A DNA stretch of 64,000 nucleotides, from assembly GCA_934373635.1 (NCBI GenBank), contig CAKROZ010000007.1, positions 32,180-96,179 of the forward strand, given 5' to 3'. Position numbers and translations under genes: made by a program. The notes beneath the pieces are model-generated. The model was not told the origin of the DNA. It saw nothing but the letters and a program-made list of their open reading frames with translations, and did not search any database. Positions 33,338-42,081 of the stretch are shown one piece after another. The stretch comes from an uncultured Eubacteriales bacterium. Lineage in GTDB: Bacteria; Bacillota; Clostridia; Oscillospirales; CAG-272. Each line of letters opens with the position of its first letter. Positions within the stretch are counted from its first letter, which is position 1.

Positions 33338-35388
33338 TCCGCGTCTCGGAATTCGCGGGCTTCTGCCCCGGAGTGCACCGTGCCGCAGAGACGGTGGAAG
33401 CACTCGCGACGCGCGAAGGAGACGGCGTCTTTACTCTCGGAGATTTGATACACAACCGCACCTACACCGACATGCTGACCGCGCGGGGCGTCGGCGTCCT
33501 CGAGCCGTCGAAGGTCCCGGAGCTTCTCCGCACGCGCGGTGAAAAGCGCACGACGGTCGTCATCCGCACGCACGGAATCCCGAAAGAAGAGGAGGAGGCG
33601 CTACGGGCACTCGAGGCGCAATTTCCCGCCTTCACGCTCGTCGATATGACCTGCCCGTACGTCAAAAAACTTCAGAAGACGGCGGAGGAAAATACGGGAG
33701 AGGACACCTTCTTTCTTCTCTATGCCGACCCGGATCATCCCGAGGCAAAGGGCGTTATCAGCTACGCGAAGGGCGACAAAGCGATGTTCTCCTCCCTCGA
33801 AGAGCTGAAACGGCTGGATCTCAAGGGCAAAATACCCATATTATGCTCGCAAACCACGCAAAATTTGGGCGAATTCAAAAAAATAAAAAAAATTTTAAAA
33901 AATCTATATACAAATGCGATTTTTTTTGATACAATATGTAGTGTTACTGAAAAAAGGCAAGAGGAAGCGGTAAAAATCGCCGCGGTTTCCGACGCGATGA
34001 TCGTCATCGGCGGACACAACAGCTCCAACACGCGAAAACTCTATGACCTTTGCCGTGCGGTATGTCCCGATACCGTTCGGATCGAGACGGCGGGCGATGT
34101 GTTCCCCGATTTCGGAAAAGTGCATCAAAATATCGGAATCACCGCGGGCGCCTCAACGCCCCGCGCGATAATAACGGAGGTTTTTAACGCAATGACAGCA
34201 CAAGAAAACAACTTTGCAACCATGCTGGAGGAATCACTCACAACTTTACATACAGGAGATATCGTCAAGGGTACCGTGTACGCCGTCAACGATGCGGAGA
34301 TCTATCTGGATCTCGGCGCAAAGTTTACCGGTATTATTTCCAAAGATCAGATTACCGATGACGCGTCGGTAAAGCTCTCCGATATGTTCAAAGTCGGAGA
34401 TGAGGTCGAAGCATTCGTCATCCGTGTGGAGGACGGAAAGGGTGTCGCCACTCTTTCGAAGAAGAGAGTCGACAGAGACAGAAACTGGGTCGTTCTCAAA
34501 GAAGCATTTGAAAACGGCGAAGCCGTGGAAGGCGTCGTGAACGCCGTAGTCAAAGGCGGCGTCACCATGGACATCGCGGGCAACCGTGTCTTCGTCCCCG
34601 CCTCGCAGACGGGAATTCCGAAGGAGGGCGACATGTCCGTTCTCGTCGGTGAGACGAAGAAGGTCAAGATCATCGAATTCGATGAGACCAAAAAGAGAGC
34701 CATTGCTTCGATCAAGGCGATCCTGAACGAGGAGAAGAAGGAGCGCGAAGCCGCCATCTGGGCAAGCCTCGAGGTCGGTCAGCACTTCATGGGTACGGTC
34801 AAGAATCTCGTTCCCTACGGCGCGTTTGTGGACATCGGCGGTATCGACGGCATGGTTCACAATTCCGAGCTTTCCTGGAAGCGCATCAAGCATCCCTCAC
34901 AGGTGGTCAGCGTCGGTCAGCAGATCGATGTGTTCATCAAGGAGCTTGACCCCGAGAAGAAGCGCATCTCCCTCGGCTACAAGACGCAGGAGAACGACAT
35001 GTGGTTCCAGTTTACGCAGAAGTATCATGTCGGCGACGTCGTTCCCGCAAAGATCGTCTCGCTCATGCCCTTCGGTGCGTTTGCCGAGGTATATCCCGAT
35101 GTCGACGGTCTCATTCACATCTCCCGCATCTCGGTTGACAGAGTAAACTCCCCTGCCGATGTTCTTTCCGTCGGACAGGTAGTCAATGTCAAGATCACCG
35201 AGATCGACGACGAGAATCGCAGACTCGCCCTTTCCATCCGTGCTCTCGAAGAAGAAGCCAGACGCGAAGAGGAAGCCAAGGTCCGTGCGGAGGAGAAAGC
35301 CGCCCGTCTTGCCGAAGAAGAGGAAGCGAGAAAGAAGGAAGAGGAAGAAAGAGCCGATATGGCACCTTATATCGTAGGCTCCATCTGA
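33334..35388 (+). CDS. ispH-rpsA: Bifunctional IspH (HMBPP reductase) / ribosomal protein S1
   Basis: 684 residues. Residues 1-285 are IspH, the last enzyme of the MEP isoprenoid pathway; cluster cysteines are C11 (GFCPGV), C107 (MTCPYV) and C202 (DTICSVT), with His 40 and His 80. From residue 300 follow four S1 RNA-binding domains (GDIVKGTVYAVNDAEIYLDL; GEAVEGVVNAVVKGGVTMDI; GQHFMGTVKNLVPYGAFVDI; GDVVPAKIVSLMPFGAFAEV) and a charged coiled tail rich in Glu/Lys. The fusion is well known in Clostridia. A very AT-rich island lies at about 33850-33955 inside the IspH part. Confidence 0.96.
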   Translation: MIRVSEFAGFCPGVHRAAETVEALATREGDGVFTLGDLIHNRTYTDMLTARGVGVLEPSKVPELLRTRGEKRTTVVIRTHGIPKEEEEALRALEAQFPAFTLVDMTCPYVKKLQKTAEENTGEDTFFLLYADPDHPEAKGVISYAKGDKAMFSSLEELKRLDLKGKIPILCSQTTQNLGEFKKIKKILKNLYTNAIFFDTICSVTEKRQEEAVKIAAVSDAMIVIGGHNSSNTRKLYDLCRAVCPDTVRIETAGDVFPDFGKVHQNIGITAGASTPRAIITEVFNAMTAQENNFATMLEESLTTLHTGDIVKGTVYAVNDAEIYLDLGAKFTGIISKDQITDDASVKLSDMFKVGDEVEAFVIRVEDGKGVATLSKKRVDRDRNWVVLKEAFENGEAVEGVVNAVVKGGVTMDIAGNRVFVPASQTGIPKEGDMSVLVGETKKVKIIEFDETKKRAIASIKAILNEEKKEREAAIWASLEVGQHFMGTVKNLVPYGAFVDIGGIDGMVHNSELSWKRIKHPSQVVSVGQQIDVFIKELDPEKKRISLGYKTQENDMWFQFTQKYHVGDVVPAKIVSLMPFGAFAEVYPDVDGLIHISRISVDRVNSPADVLSVGQVVNVKITEIDDENRRLALSIRALEEEARREEEAKVRAEEKAARLAEEEEARKKEEEERADMAPYIVGSI

Positions 35389-35811
35389 GTTTACGTATTC
35401 CCCGAACGCTCATCAAAAATCCGTTGTGAAGCCTTCGACGCGGCGGGCACCGCTTTCCTTGTCGAAGGATGACAGCAAAAGAACGGAGATCGGACGCGCC
35501 GTCGCGTTTTTAATCCCCGTTCTTTTCTCTTTCTTCTCGTTTTTCGGTAGTGTATGGCAACCTCCCTCCCTCAAAAGAAGCTCTCCGAAGCTTCCGCAGA
35601 AAAACGGCGGTTCCCCGTCTAACATTCGGGTGAAAACATCGCGCGGACACCGTAACGGAAATGGTCCCGCGGGCTGTCGTTTGAGCTCCGCGCGGATTCG
35701 AAGCGGTTCAAAACAGCGCACTGTCGGTTCTTGCCTGATATTCCTTAGTTTCCGCCCGGATGTTTTGTACTGTCCGTCATTTGCGGCAGTTCACGTCGCG
35801 GGAGTTTTTCT
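35389..35811. other. Non-coding stretch between ispH-rpsA and tetR
   Basis: I find no convincing gene in these 423 bases; the open frames on both strands lack family features and ribosome sites. A hairpin at 35477-35526 may be the operon terminator. The remainder resembles the kind of intergenic sequence that is often mis-called as small hypothetical proteins, possibly an interspersed repeat, but only one copy is in the window. Confidence 0.4.
35477..35530 (+). terminator. Possible terminator of the rpsA operon
   Basis: Arms AAAAGAACGGAGAT (35477-35490) and ATCCCCGTTCTTTT (35513-35526) pair with one mismatch around a 22-nt loop, followed by a T/C-rich tract. It lies about 90 bp past the rpsA stop. 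Confidence 0.45.
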
Positions 35812-36360
35812 TTATTTGAACAACTGCAATGTGGTTACGACGATTCGGTTGATAAATTTTGAAAGCTCCTCACGGCTGTATTTGCCGTAGCCGTCCGCCA
35901 CGACATGAAGCAATCCGTTCGACAGATGGATATACAGCATATCCAACTCCGCCTCGGAGGCATGCTTCAACTCGCCTCTCCAATAGTCAAGGCTGCTCTC
36001 CTTGGCAAGTGCTATCATTTCCCCGATGATTTTTCTGTCTCCGCCGCAAAAGACCAACACGCGGCAGGCATGGTCATTGCGGTCAATCATTTCGTAGATG
36101 GCACCCATCAGCGAGGTCACATCCAGCGAGCGGATATATTTCAGCGATTCCTCAAAGCTCTCAAGCATTTCCCTCTCAATGCTTTCAAGCAACGCAAAAC
36201 AATCGCTGTAATGTGCATAAAAGGTGGCGCGATTCAGCTCGGCAAGCTCGCACACCTCCTTGACCGTTATCTTATTTACAGGCTTTTTCTCAAGCAGCTT
36301 CAAAAAACTGTCCTTCAGAACCTTTTGCGTATACCGCACGCGGGCATCGGTTTTTTTCAT
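35812..36360 (-). CDS. TetR/AcrR family transcriptional regulator
   Basis: A 182-residue regulator. The N-terminal HTH is KITVKEVCELAELNRATFYA with the recognition helix NRATFYAHY, and the C-terminal part (IGEMIALAKESSLDYWRGEL) resembles the TetR_C_33/DhaS-type domain of Firmicutes. The start at 36360 (MKKTDARVRY) follows AGGGAG by 8 nt; a Met six codons earlier is less well placed. It diverges from the epimerase gene and probably controls it. Confidence 0.88.
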   Translation of the reverse strand: MKKTDARVRYTQKVLKDSFLKLLEKKPVNKITVKEVCELAELNRATFYAHYSDCFALLESIEREMLESFEESLKYIRSLDVTSLMGAIYEMIDRNDHACRVLVFCGGDRKIIGEMIALAKESSLDYWRGELKHASEAELDMLYIHLSNGLLHVVADGYGKYSREELSKFINRIVVTTLQLFK

Positions 36361-36451
36361 ACGAAAAACTCCCTTCATAAAAGATTTACAAAGATAATCA
36401 ACACCGTCGGCGCACCTGTCGGATATCTTTCAGTTTCCTCAAAGCTGACGG

Positions 36452-36508
36452 TTGTTATTTCTCTTCATTTCTATTATACTATAAGTGCGAAAGATATTCA
36501 ACACTTAT
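36452..36508 (+). promoter_or_regulatory. Epimerase promoter with inverted repeat
   Basis: TTGTTA (36452-36457), 17 bp, TATACT (36475-36480). Directly after it, ATAAGTG (36481-36487) and CACTTAT (36502-36508) form an inverted repeat across the start site. In addition GATATCTTTC near 36422 recurs in reverse as GAAAGATATT near 36489. These are candidate TetR sites. Confidence 0.5.
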
Positions 36509-36528
36509 CTTGCAAGGGAGGTGGAAAA

Positions 36529-37542
36529 ATGTTTACAAAATACTTTGTTACGGGAGCGACCGGCTTTCTCGGCAGAGCGGTCGTGCAGAGTCTTCTCACA
36601 AAAACAGCAGACATTTACGCTTTGGTCATGAAGGATGACCCGCTTGCCGCCAATCTGCCCGACGGAATACACGCATGCACGGGCAACGTCTGCGATCCTG
36701 CGTCTCTTGATTCTTTTCTTGAGGGTGCGGACGGGCAAAGCTGTGTTATCCACTGTGCCGGCATCGTTTCCGTCGCCAGCCGCCCCGGCAGGCTACTGTA
36801 CGATGTCAATGTCGGCGGTACGAAAAACATTGTGAATGCCTGTGTTTCTCGCGGAATCGGAAAGCTTGTATATGTCAGTTCCGTCCATGCGCTTGCCGAA
36901 AAGCCGAAAGGGGTCGAAATCGATGCCGAAACCGATCTCTTTGATTCGAGCAAGCTTGTCGGCGATTATGCAAAAAGCAAAGCGATGGCAACCCGCGCCG
37001 TACTGGATGCCGCGAAGATTTCTCTGAACGCAAGCGTTGTTCTTCCGTCCGGTATTATCGGTCCGGGCGATACGGCGGGAGGTAGCATCACGGAGCTGCT
37101 CCTGTCTTTTCTCGCCGGGAAACTGCCGATTGCCGTGAAAGGCGGTTATGATTTTGTAGATGTGCGGGATGTGGCGGAAGGCATCGTTGCGTGTACGGAA
37201 CACGGCGTGCGCGGAAAATGCTATATCCTTTCCGGTCACTATGCCACCATTCGCGATATTCTCGAAACGGTCAGGCAGAGCACGGGCATAAAAAAAGCAG
37301 TATCGTATATTCCTCTCGCATTGGCAAAGCTCATCGCACCTTTCTATGAACTTGACAGCATTCGGCGGAAGAAAAAGCTTTTCTTCACCCCCTATGCCGT
37401 TCGGGTGTTGCAAGGAAACGCACTGTTTTCCGGAAAAGCCGCAGCGAAGGATCTCGGCTATGCTCCACGCTCACTGAAAGAAACTCTCAGCGACACGGTG
37501 AAGTGGCTGAAAAAAACACGCGCCGCAGTCTGCCATCCGTGA
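36529..37542 (+). CDS. NAD-dependent epimerase/dehydratase (extended SDR)
   Basis: A 337-residue extended short-chain dehydrogenase. Nucleotide motif TGATGFLGRAVVQSLL at the N-terminus; YVSSVHALAEKPKG and the catalytic YAKSKAMATRAVLDA (YxxxK) follow; PSGIIGPGD is the typical post-catalytic loop. The C-terminal half (GVRGKCYILSGHYATIRDIL, LAKLIAPFYELDSIRRKKKL) resembles the dihydroflavonol-reductase-like/3-beta-HSD group. Substrate unknown. The ATG at 36529 follows AAGGGAGG. An open frame extends far upstream but has no start support. Control by the divergent TetR is likely. Confidence 0.88.
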   Translation: MFTKYFVTGATGFLGRAVVQSLLTKTADIYALVMKDDPLAANLPDGIHACTGNVCDPASLDSFLEGADGQSCVIHCAGIVSVASRPGRLLYDVNVGGTKNIVNACVSRGIGKLVYVSSVHALAEKPKGVEIDAETDLFDSSKLVGDYAKSKAMATRAVLDAAKISLNASVVLPSGIIGPGDTAGGSITELLLSFLAGKLPIAVKGGYDFVDVRDVAEGIVACTEHGVRGKCYILSGHYATIRDILETVRQSTGIKKAVSYIPLALAKLIAPFYELDSIRRKKKLFFTPYAVRVLQGNALFSGKAAAKDLGYAPRSLKETLSDTVKWLKKTRAAVCHP

Positions 37543-37581
37543 GGTATAAAAAGAAATACACTCTCAAAAACCGACATGATA

Positions 37582-37640
37582 AAAACCGTGCCGTGCGCAA
37601 ACAGGCATCTGCGAACCTGTTTGTGCACGGCACGGTTTTG
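37582..37640. terminator. Bidirectional terminator between the epimerase and ABC exporter genes
   Basis: A 24-nt stem with one mismatch: left arm 37582-37605, right arm 37616-37639, flanked by TTTT on one strand and TTTTT on the other. Serves both convergent units; 37641-37727 shows nothing else. Confidence 0.85.
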
Positions 37641-37727
37641 ATTTCGAAGGGTATGCGCAGATTCCGCCCGAACCGATACGCCGACACATGATTTCACCGC
37701 GACTTCTCCGAGACGAATCCCGTCGCT

Positions 37728-39683
37728 TTAATCCAGTTCTTTTTTGCCCGTGTAAAGTTCGTAGTATCTTCCCTTTTCGGCAAGAAGCGCTTCGTGGTTC
37801 CCGCGCTCGATGATCTCTCCCTTTTCGAGTACCATGATGGCATCCGCGTTTCTGACCGTGGAAAGGCGGTGTGCGATCACGAAGGTGGTACGATTCTTCA
37901 TCAGGCGATCCATACCGTGCTCGATATGCCGTTCGGTTCTGGTATCGACCGAGGAGGTCGCTTCGTCGAGGACGAGGATCGGAGCCTTGGAAAGGGCGGC
38001 ACGTGCGATATTCAAAAGCTGACGTTGCCCCTGTGACAGGTTGGCGCCGTCGCCCTCGAGCACCGTATCGTAGCCGTGCTCAAGCCGCATGATGAAGCTG
38101 TGGGCACTAGCCGTTTTCGCCGCCTCTATGACTTCTTCATCCGTGGCATCAAGACGTCCGTAGCGAATGTTCTCTCTGACCGTCCCGGTAAAGAGGTGCG
38201 TATCCTGAAGCACCATGGCAATGTTCTTGCGTAAGTAATCGCGTTTGTACTGCTTCAGCGGAACACCGTCAATCGTGATCTCGCCCGAATCGATATCGTA
38301 GAAGCGGTTGAGCAGATTGGTGATCGTGGTTTTCCCGGCGCCCGTCGAACCGACAAATGCGATCTTCTGACCGGGATGTGCATAAAGGGTAATGTTTTTC
38401 AGGATCGTCTTGCCCGGGACATAGCCGAAGGTGACATCCTTCAAAACGACATCTCCCTCGATGGGAGTCGTCACGGCATCCTCACGATCGGGAGCCTCGG
38501 GAGTTTCATCCATAACACCGAACACCCGCTCCGCGCCCGCGAGAGCGGCAAAGATGGTCGACATCTGCATGGAGATCTGGTTGATGGGCATGGAGAATTG
38601 CTTGGAATAACCGGCAAATACCGTCAGTGCACCGGGTGTCAGCCCGCTCGTGCACATGAGGACGCCGCCGATGCCGACCGTCAGCGCATAGCTGACCTGG
38701 CTCGTATTTCCCATGATGGGTCCCATGATACCGCCGAAGAATTGCGCGTAAAACTGCTTGTTCCTGAGATCCTCGTTTAATGTGCCGAATTCCTCGGTGC
38801 AGGTCTCCTCATGATTGAATACCTTGATGACCTTCTGCCCCGCTACCGTCTCTTCGATATAGCCGTTCACAGCACCGAGTGCCGCCTGCTGTCCGATGTA
38901 ATATTTCGACGAACGCTTCGCGATAAACCCGCCACCGAAGATGAAGATCGGAATAAACGCGATCGTAATCAGCGTCAGGTAGATATTGGTGGTCAGCATG
39001 AAAATGAAGGTACCGATCAGTGTGATCGCACCGCTGACGATCGAGGTTAAGGAGTTCGAGAGCATGGTATCGATGTTATCGATGTCGTTGGTATAGCGGC
39101 TCATGACTTCACCCGTCGGGTTGGCATCGTAATAACGGACGGGAAGCGACTGCATTTTCGTGAAGAGGTCGTAACGGATCTTCTCCACGGAGTTCTGCGT
39201 CACATCGAGCATGAGACGCGCCTGTAGATAGTTGGTAAATGCGGAGAGAAAATATACCACCGCCAAAATCAAAAGCGCCGTAAAGACGTATACCGTGACC
39301 GCAGATGCAGTCGTTCCCGTCAGGGAGGAAATGAACGGCAGGGAGACAAATGCCTCGATTACACGGTCGGCGACCTTTTCAATGGCGCTCGGCGCGATGT
39401 CGGCGGCGGGATTGACCGCTAAGGTGATGCGGTTGATGATCGGAGCAATCAGATAGGAACCGCAAAGAAAAAATACCGTGTGAAGAATCATGGAAACGAA
39501 AACGAGGATAAGCCGTACCCTGTAAACGCCGACGTAATGAAGCAGGCGTCTGACGGTGGCGCGGACATTCTTCGGTTTTCCTCCGCCGTGAATACGGGGA
39601 CCACCGGGACCGCCGCCCGCGCGCTTCCCGCCCTTTTCCATGCTGTTGTATTGCTTTTGCAATTCGGAAAGTGTTCTTGCCAT
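37728..39683 (-). CDS. ABC exporter half-transporter, catalytically complete subunit
   Basis: A 651-residue membrane-ATPase half-transporter. After a Gly/Lys-rich N-terminus (about 45 residues) come six spans. The ATPase has Walker A GSTGAGKTT, Q-loop VLQDTHLF, signature reading LSQGQRQ, Walker B ILVLDEATSSVD with catalytic Glu, and switch His in IAHRLSTVR. The start at 39683 (MARTLSELQK) has AAGGAGG 7 nt upstream; a GTG two codons earlier overlaps the previous stop. Together with the next upstream gene it forms a heterodimeric BmrCD/TmrAB-like multidrug or peptide exporter. Confidence 0.92.
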   Translation of the reverse strand: MARTLSELQKQYNSMEKGGKRAGGGPGGPRIHGGGKPKNVRATVRRLLHYVGVYRVRLILVFVSMILHTVFFLCGSYLIAPIINRITLAVNPAADIAPSAIEKVADRVIEAFVSLPFISSLTGTTASAVTVYVFTALLILAVVYFLSAFTNYLQARLMLDVTQNSVEKIRYDLFTKMQSLPVRYYDANPTGEVMSRYTNDIDNIDTMLSNSLTSIVSGAITLIGTFIFMLTTNIYLTLITIAFIPIFIFGGGFIAKRSSKYYIGQQAALGAVNGYIEETVAGQKVIKVFNHEETCTEEFGTLNEDLRNKQFYAQFFGGIMGPIMGNTSQVSYALTVGIGGVLMCTSGLTPGALTVFAGYSKQFSMPINQISMQMSTIFAALAGAERVFGVMDETPEAPDREDAVTTPIEGDVVLKDVTFGYVPGKTILKNITLYAHPGQKIAFVGSTGAGKTTITNLLNRFYDIDSGEITIDGVPLKQYKRDYLRKNIAMVLQDTHLFTGTVRENIRYGRLDATDEEVIEAAKTASAHSFIMRLEHGYDTVLEGDGANLSQGQRQLLNIARAALSKAPILVLDEATSSVDTRTERHIEHGMDRLMKNRTTFVIAHRLSTVRNADAIMVLEKGEIIERGNHEALLAEKGRYYELYTGKKELD

Positions 39684-39685
39684 GC

Positions 39686-41419
39686 TCACGCCTCCTTCTT
39701 GTCCTGCTGAGAATAGCAGATTTCCTGATACTCGGTATTGTCGCGGAGGAGCTCCTCGTGCGTGCCGACGCCTGTGATCTTTCCTTCGTTCATAACCACG
39801 ATCTTATCGGCGTCCTTGACCGAAGAAATTCTCTGCGCGATAATGAGCTTCGTGCATCCCGCGAGCTCTTCCGAGAAGGACTTGCGGATCTGTGCCTCGG
39901 TCGCCGTATCGACGGCACTGGTCGAGTCATCGAGGATGAGGACCTTCGGCTTCTTCAAAAGTGCGCGTGCAATGCAGAGACGTTGCTTCTGCCCGCCCGA
40001 AACATTGGCGCCGCCCTTTTCAAGCAAGGTATCGTACCCGTCGGCGAAAGCGGTGACGAATTTATCCGCCGCGGCGGATTCCGCGGCGCGGCGCACCTCC
40101 TCGTCGGTCGCGTTCTCATCTCCCCAACGGAGGTTTTCTGCAATACTGCCTGCAAATAACACGTTCTTTTGAAGAACCATGCCGATTCCTTCACGCAGAT
40201 GATAGAGAGAATAGTCCTTGACATTCACACCGTCGACGAGAATCTCGCCCTCATCCGCATCGTAGAGACGCGCGATCAGGGAGACGAGCGTCGTCTTTCC
40301 GCATCCCGTGGAGCCGATGATGCCGACGGTCTCGCCGGGCGTTATTGTCAGATTGATATCGTCGAGTACCTTTTCTTCACTGTTCTTGAAATAGCGGAAG
40401 GAGACATCGCGGAATTCGATCTTCCCTTCCTTCACCGTGAGGTCGGGATATTTTGCGTCCGTGTCGTCGATGTCGGACTTTTCATCCAGCACCTCGCAGA
40501 TACGTCTGCCCGACGCCATGGCACGGGAGGAGATCATAAAAAGCATTGCAACCATCATGAGGGAGGAAAGGATCTGCGAAACATAGGTGATAAAGGCGGA
40601 AAGATCGCCGATCTGCATCCCGCCGTCAAGCACGATCCCGTGACCGAACCAAATGACGGCGATGGTCGCGGCGTACATGAACAGGTTCATGACGGGCATG
40701 ATGAAGATCACGATGCGCATCGCACTCATCCCCGCGTCCTTGAGTTCGCTGTTCGCCTTGCCGAATTTTTCGATCTCCCGTTCTTCTCTGACGAAGGATT
40801 TCACGACGCGAACGTTCGTGATATTCTCCTGTACGGTAGAGTTTAAGTTATCGATCTTCTTCTGCATTTTATTGAAATGCGGATAGCCCCTCGAGATAAT
40901 GAACGCGAGGGTCAGAAGAAGCAGAGGGATCACGACCGCAAACACGACGGAAAGCGAGGGCTTCAGCGCGATTGCCATAATCAGACCGCCGATCATCATT
41001 CCGGGCGCGCGAAGCGCCATACGAAGAAGCATGTTCACGAAGTTCTGAAGCTGTGTCACGTCGTTCGTCAGACGCGTCACGAGAGAACCCGCGGAAAACT
41101 TATCGATATTGGCAAACGAGTATTTCTGGATCTTGCCATACGCGTCCTGTCGCAGGTCGGTCGCGAAATTGACCGATGCCTTCGCACCGAAATACGCGCC
41201 GCCGACACCGCCCGCCATCATGAGCAGCGCCGTCAGAATCATCAGTGCTCCGACACCGAGGCTCCCGCCGACGGTCAACGTCCCCGCGTTCGCGCCGTTG
41301 ATGACGATCGACAAAAGCTTCGGCATGACGACCTCACCGATGACCTCGACGATCATGCAGATCGGTCCGAGAATGAAAAACGGCAGATAGGGTTTGATGT
41401 ACTTATACCATCGTTTCAT
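39686..41419 (-). CDS. ABC exporter half-transporter, subunit with degenerate Walker B
   Basis: A 577-residue partner half-transporter with six spans and an ATPase domain. Walker A GSTGCGKTT and signature VSGGQKQR are intact. Walker B reads VLILDDSTSAVD, with Asp where the catalytic Glu belongs, and the switch residue region is IAQRISSVK, with Gln in place of His. These two changes are the known mark of the degenerate site in heterodimeric exporters. The start overlaps the marR stop by ATGA. Confidence 0.93.
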   Translation of the reverse strand: MKRWYKYIKPYLPFFILGPICMIVEVIGEVVMPKLLSIVINGANAGTLTVGGSLGVGALMILTALLMMAGGVGGAYFGAKASVNFATDLRQDAYGKIQKYSFANIDKFSAGSLVTRLTNDVTQLQNFVNMLLRMALRAPGMMIGGLIMAIALKPSLSVVFAVVIPLLLLTLAFIISRGYPHFNKMQKKIDNLNSTVQENITNVRVVKSFVREEREIEKFGKANSELKDAGMSAMRIVIFIMPVMNLFMYAATIAVIWFGHGIVLDGGMQIGDLSAFITYVSQILSSLMMVAMLFMISSRAMASGRRICEVLDEKSDIDDTDAKYPDLTVKEGKIEFRDVSFRYFKNSEEKVLDDINLTITPGETVGIIGSTGCGKTTLVSLIARLYDADEGEILVDGVNVKDYSLYHLREGIGMVLQKNVLFAGSIAENLRWGDENATDEEVRRAAESAAADKFVTAFADGYDTLLEKGGANVSGGQKQRLCIARALLKKPKVLILDDSTSAVDTATEAQIRKSFSEELAGCTKLIIAQRISSVKDADKIVVMNEGKITGVGTHEELLRDNTEYQEICYSQQDKKEA

Positions 41420-41880
41420 ATGTTGTCCTTTCCACTATCGCAACACTTGCGATAACTCTCGATATTGTGACGGATCTTTTCAAGGCAGGTAATGTACCCG
41501 AGAAGCTCCTCTTCCGTAAATCCGGAAAACAGGTAACGGTCGGTCTCGCGAAAGAGCTTGCGCGAGCGCTCGACCATCTCCAGCCCTTTCTCGGTGATCT
41601 CGATTCGGTTATACCGATTGTCTTCCCCGAGGGAACGGGAAATATAGCCGTCCGTCTCTAACTTTTGCAGCGCGCCCGATACCGCCGCCCCGGAGATGTT
41701 AAAGCGCTCGGCAATTTCCTTCTGCGACGCGAGGGCGCCCTCTTCCGCAATGTGCATCAGGATAAAATGCTGTCCCCTGTGCAAACCGATGTCATTGATC
41801 TTTGCGTCGATCATTGATTTATGCATACGATCGGTGGTTATCATCCCCGCGATGGCGCGGGATACGAGCTCTTCCTTCAT
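41416..41880 (-). CDS. MarR family transcriptional regulator
   Basis: A 154-residue winged-helix repressor: GLHRGQHFILMHIAEEGALA, HTH SQKEIAERFNISGAAVSGAL and wing EDNRYNRIEITEKGLEMV. First gene of the exporter operon; two palindromes cover its promoter, so it probably represses its own operon until an exporter substrate binds. Confidence 0.92.
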   Translation of the reverse strand: MKEELVSRAIAGMITTDRMHKSMIDAKINDIGLHRGQHFILMHIAEEGALASQKEIAERFNISGAAVSGALQKLETDGYISRSLGEDNRYNRIEITEKGLEMVERSRKLFRETDRYLFSGFTEEELLGYITCLEKIRHNIESYRKCCDSGKDNI

Positions 41881-41906
41881 GTCCTCTCCTTTCTCCGATC
41901 ACATTT

Positions 41907-41937
41907 TAGTTAAGAGCTTAACTATTAAGTACTTAAT
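41907..41937. promoter_or_regulatory. Tandem MarR operators
   Basis: TAGTTAAG-AG-CTTAACTA (41907-41924) and ATTAAGTACTTAAT (41924-41937) are two adjoining palindromes sharing the core TTAAGnnCTTAA/TTAAGTACTTAA. They sit right after the -10 box, over the start site. Confidence 0.75.
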
Positions 41938-41938
41938 C

Positions 41939-41966
41939 ATTATAGCGAATTCTATCAAAATGTCAA
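41939..41966 (-). promoter_or_regulatory. Promoter of the marR-ABC exporter operon
   Basis: On the minus strand TTGACA (41961-41966) and TATAAT (41939-41944), spacer 16 bp. Confidence 0.8.
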
Positions 41967-42029
41967 GGGTGTCTATCAAAGATTCACATTTATTTCATAT
42001 TTTTCGTAAGGTTCCATAGATTCGCCCCC

Positions 42030-42058
42030 TTGCATTTTCAGGGGCTTTGTGCTACAAT
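42030..42058 (+). promoter_or_regulatory. Promoter of the Nudix-YgjP pair
   Basis: TTGCAT (42030-42035), 17 bp, TACAAT (42053-42058). Confidence 0.65.
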
Positions 42059-42081
42059 AAATAACAAAACGGAGGGCGGAT

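Noticed and set aside
32111..33403. A 430-codon minus-strand frame opposite the cmk-plsC fusion
   Set aside because: Shadow of the fusion gene; no domain.
35905..36528. Upstream extension of the epimerase frame by 208 codons
   Set aside because: It runs antisense through tetR and across the intergenic promoter; the ATG at 36529 with AAGGGAGG and the nucleotide-binding motif directly after it fix the true start.
37582..37640. Considered as a mobile-element inverted repeat
   Set aside because: Short spacer, T runs on both strands and position between two convergent stops make a shared terminator the simpler reading.
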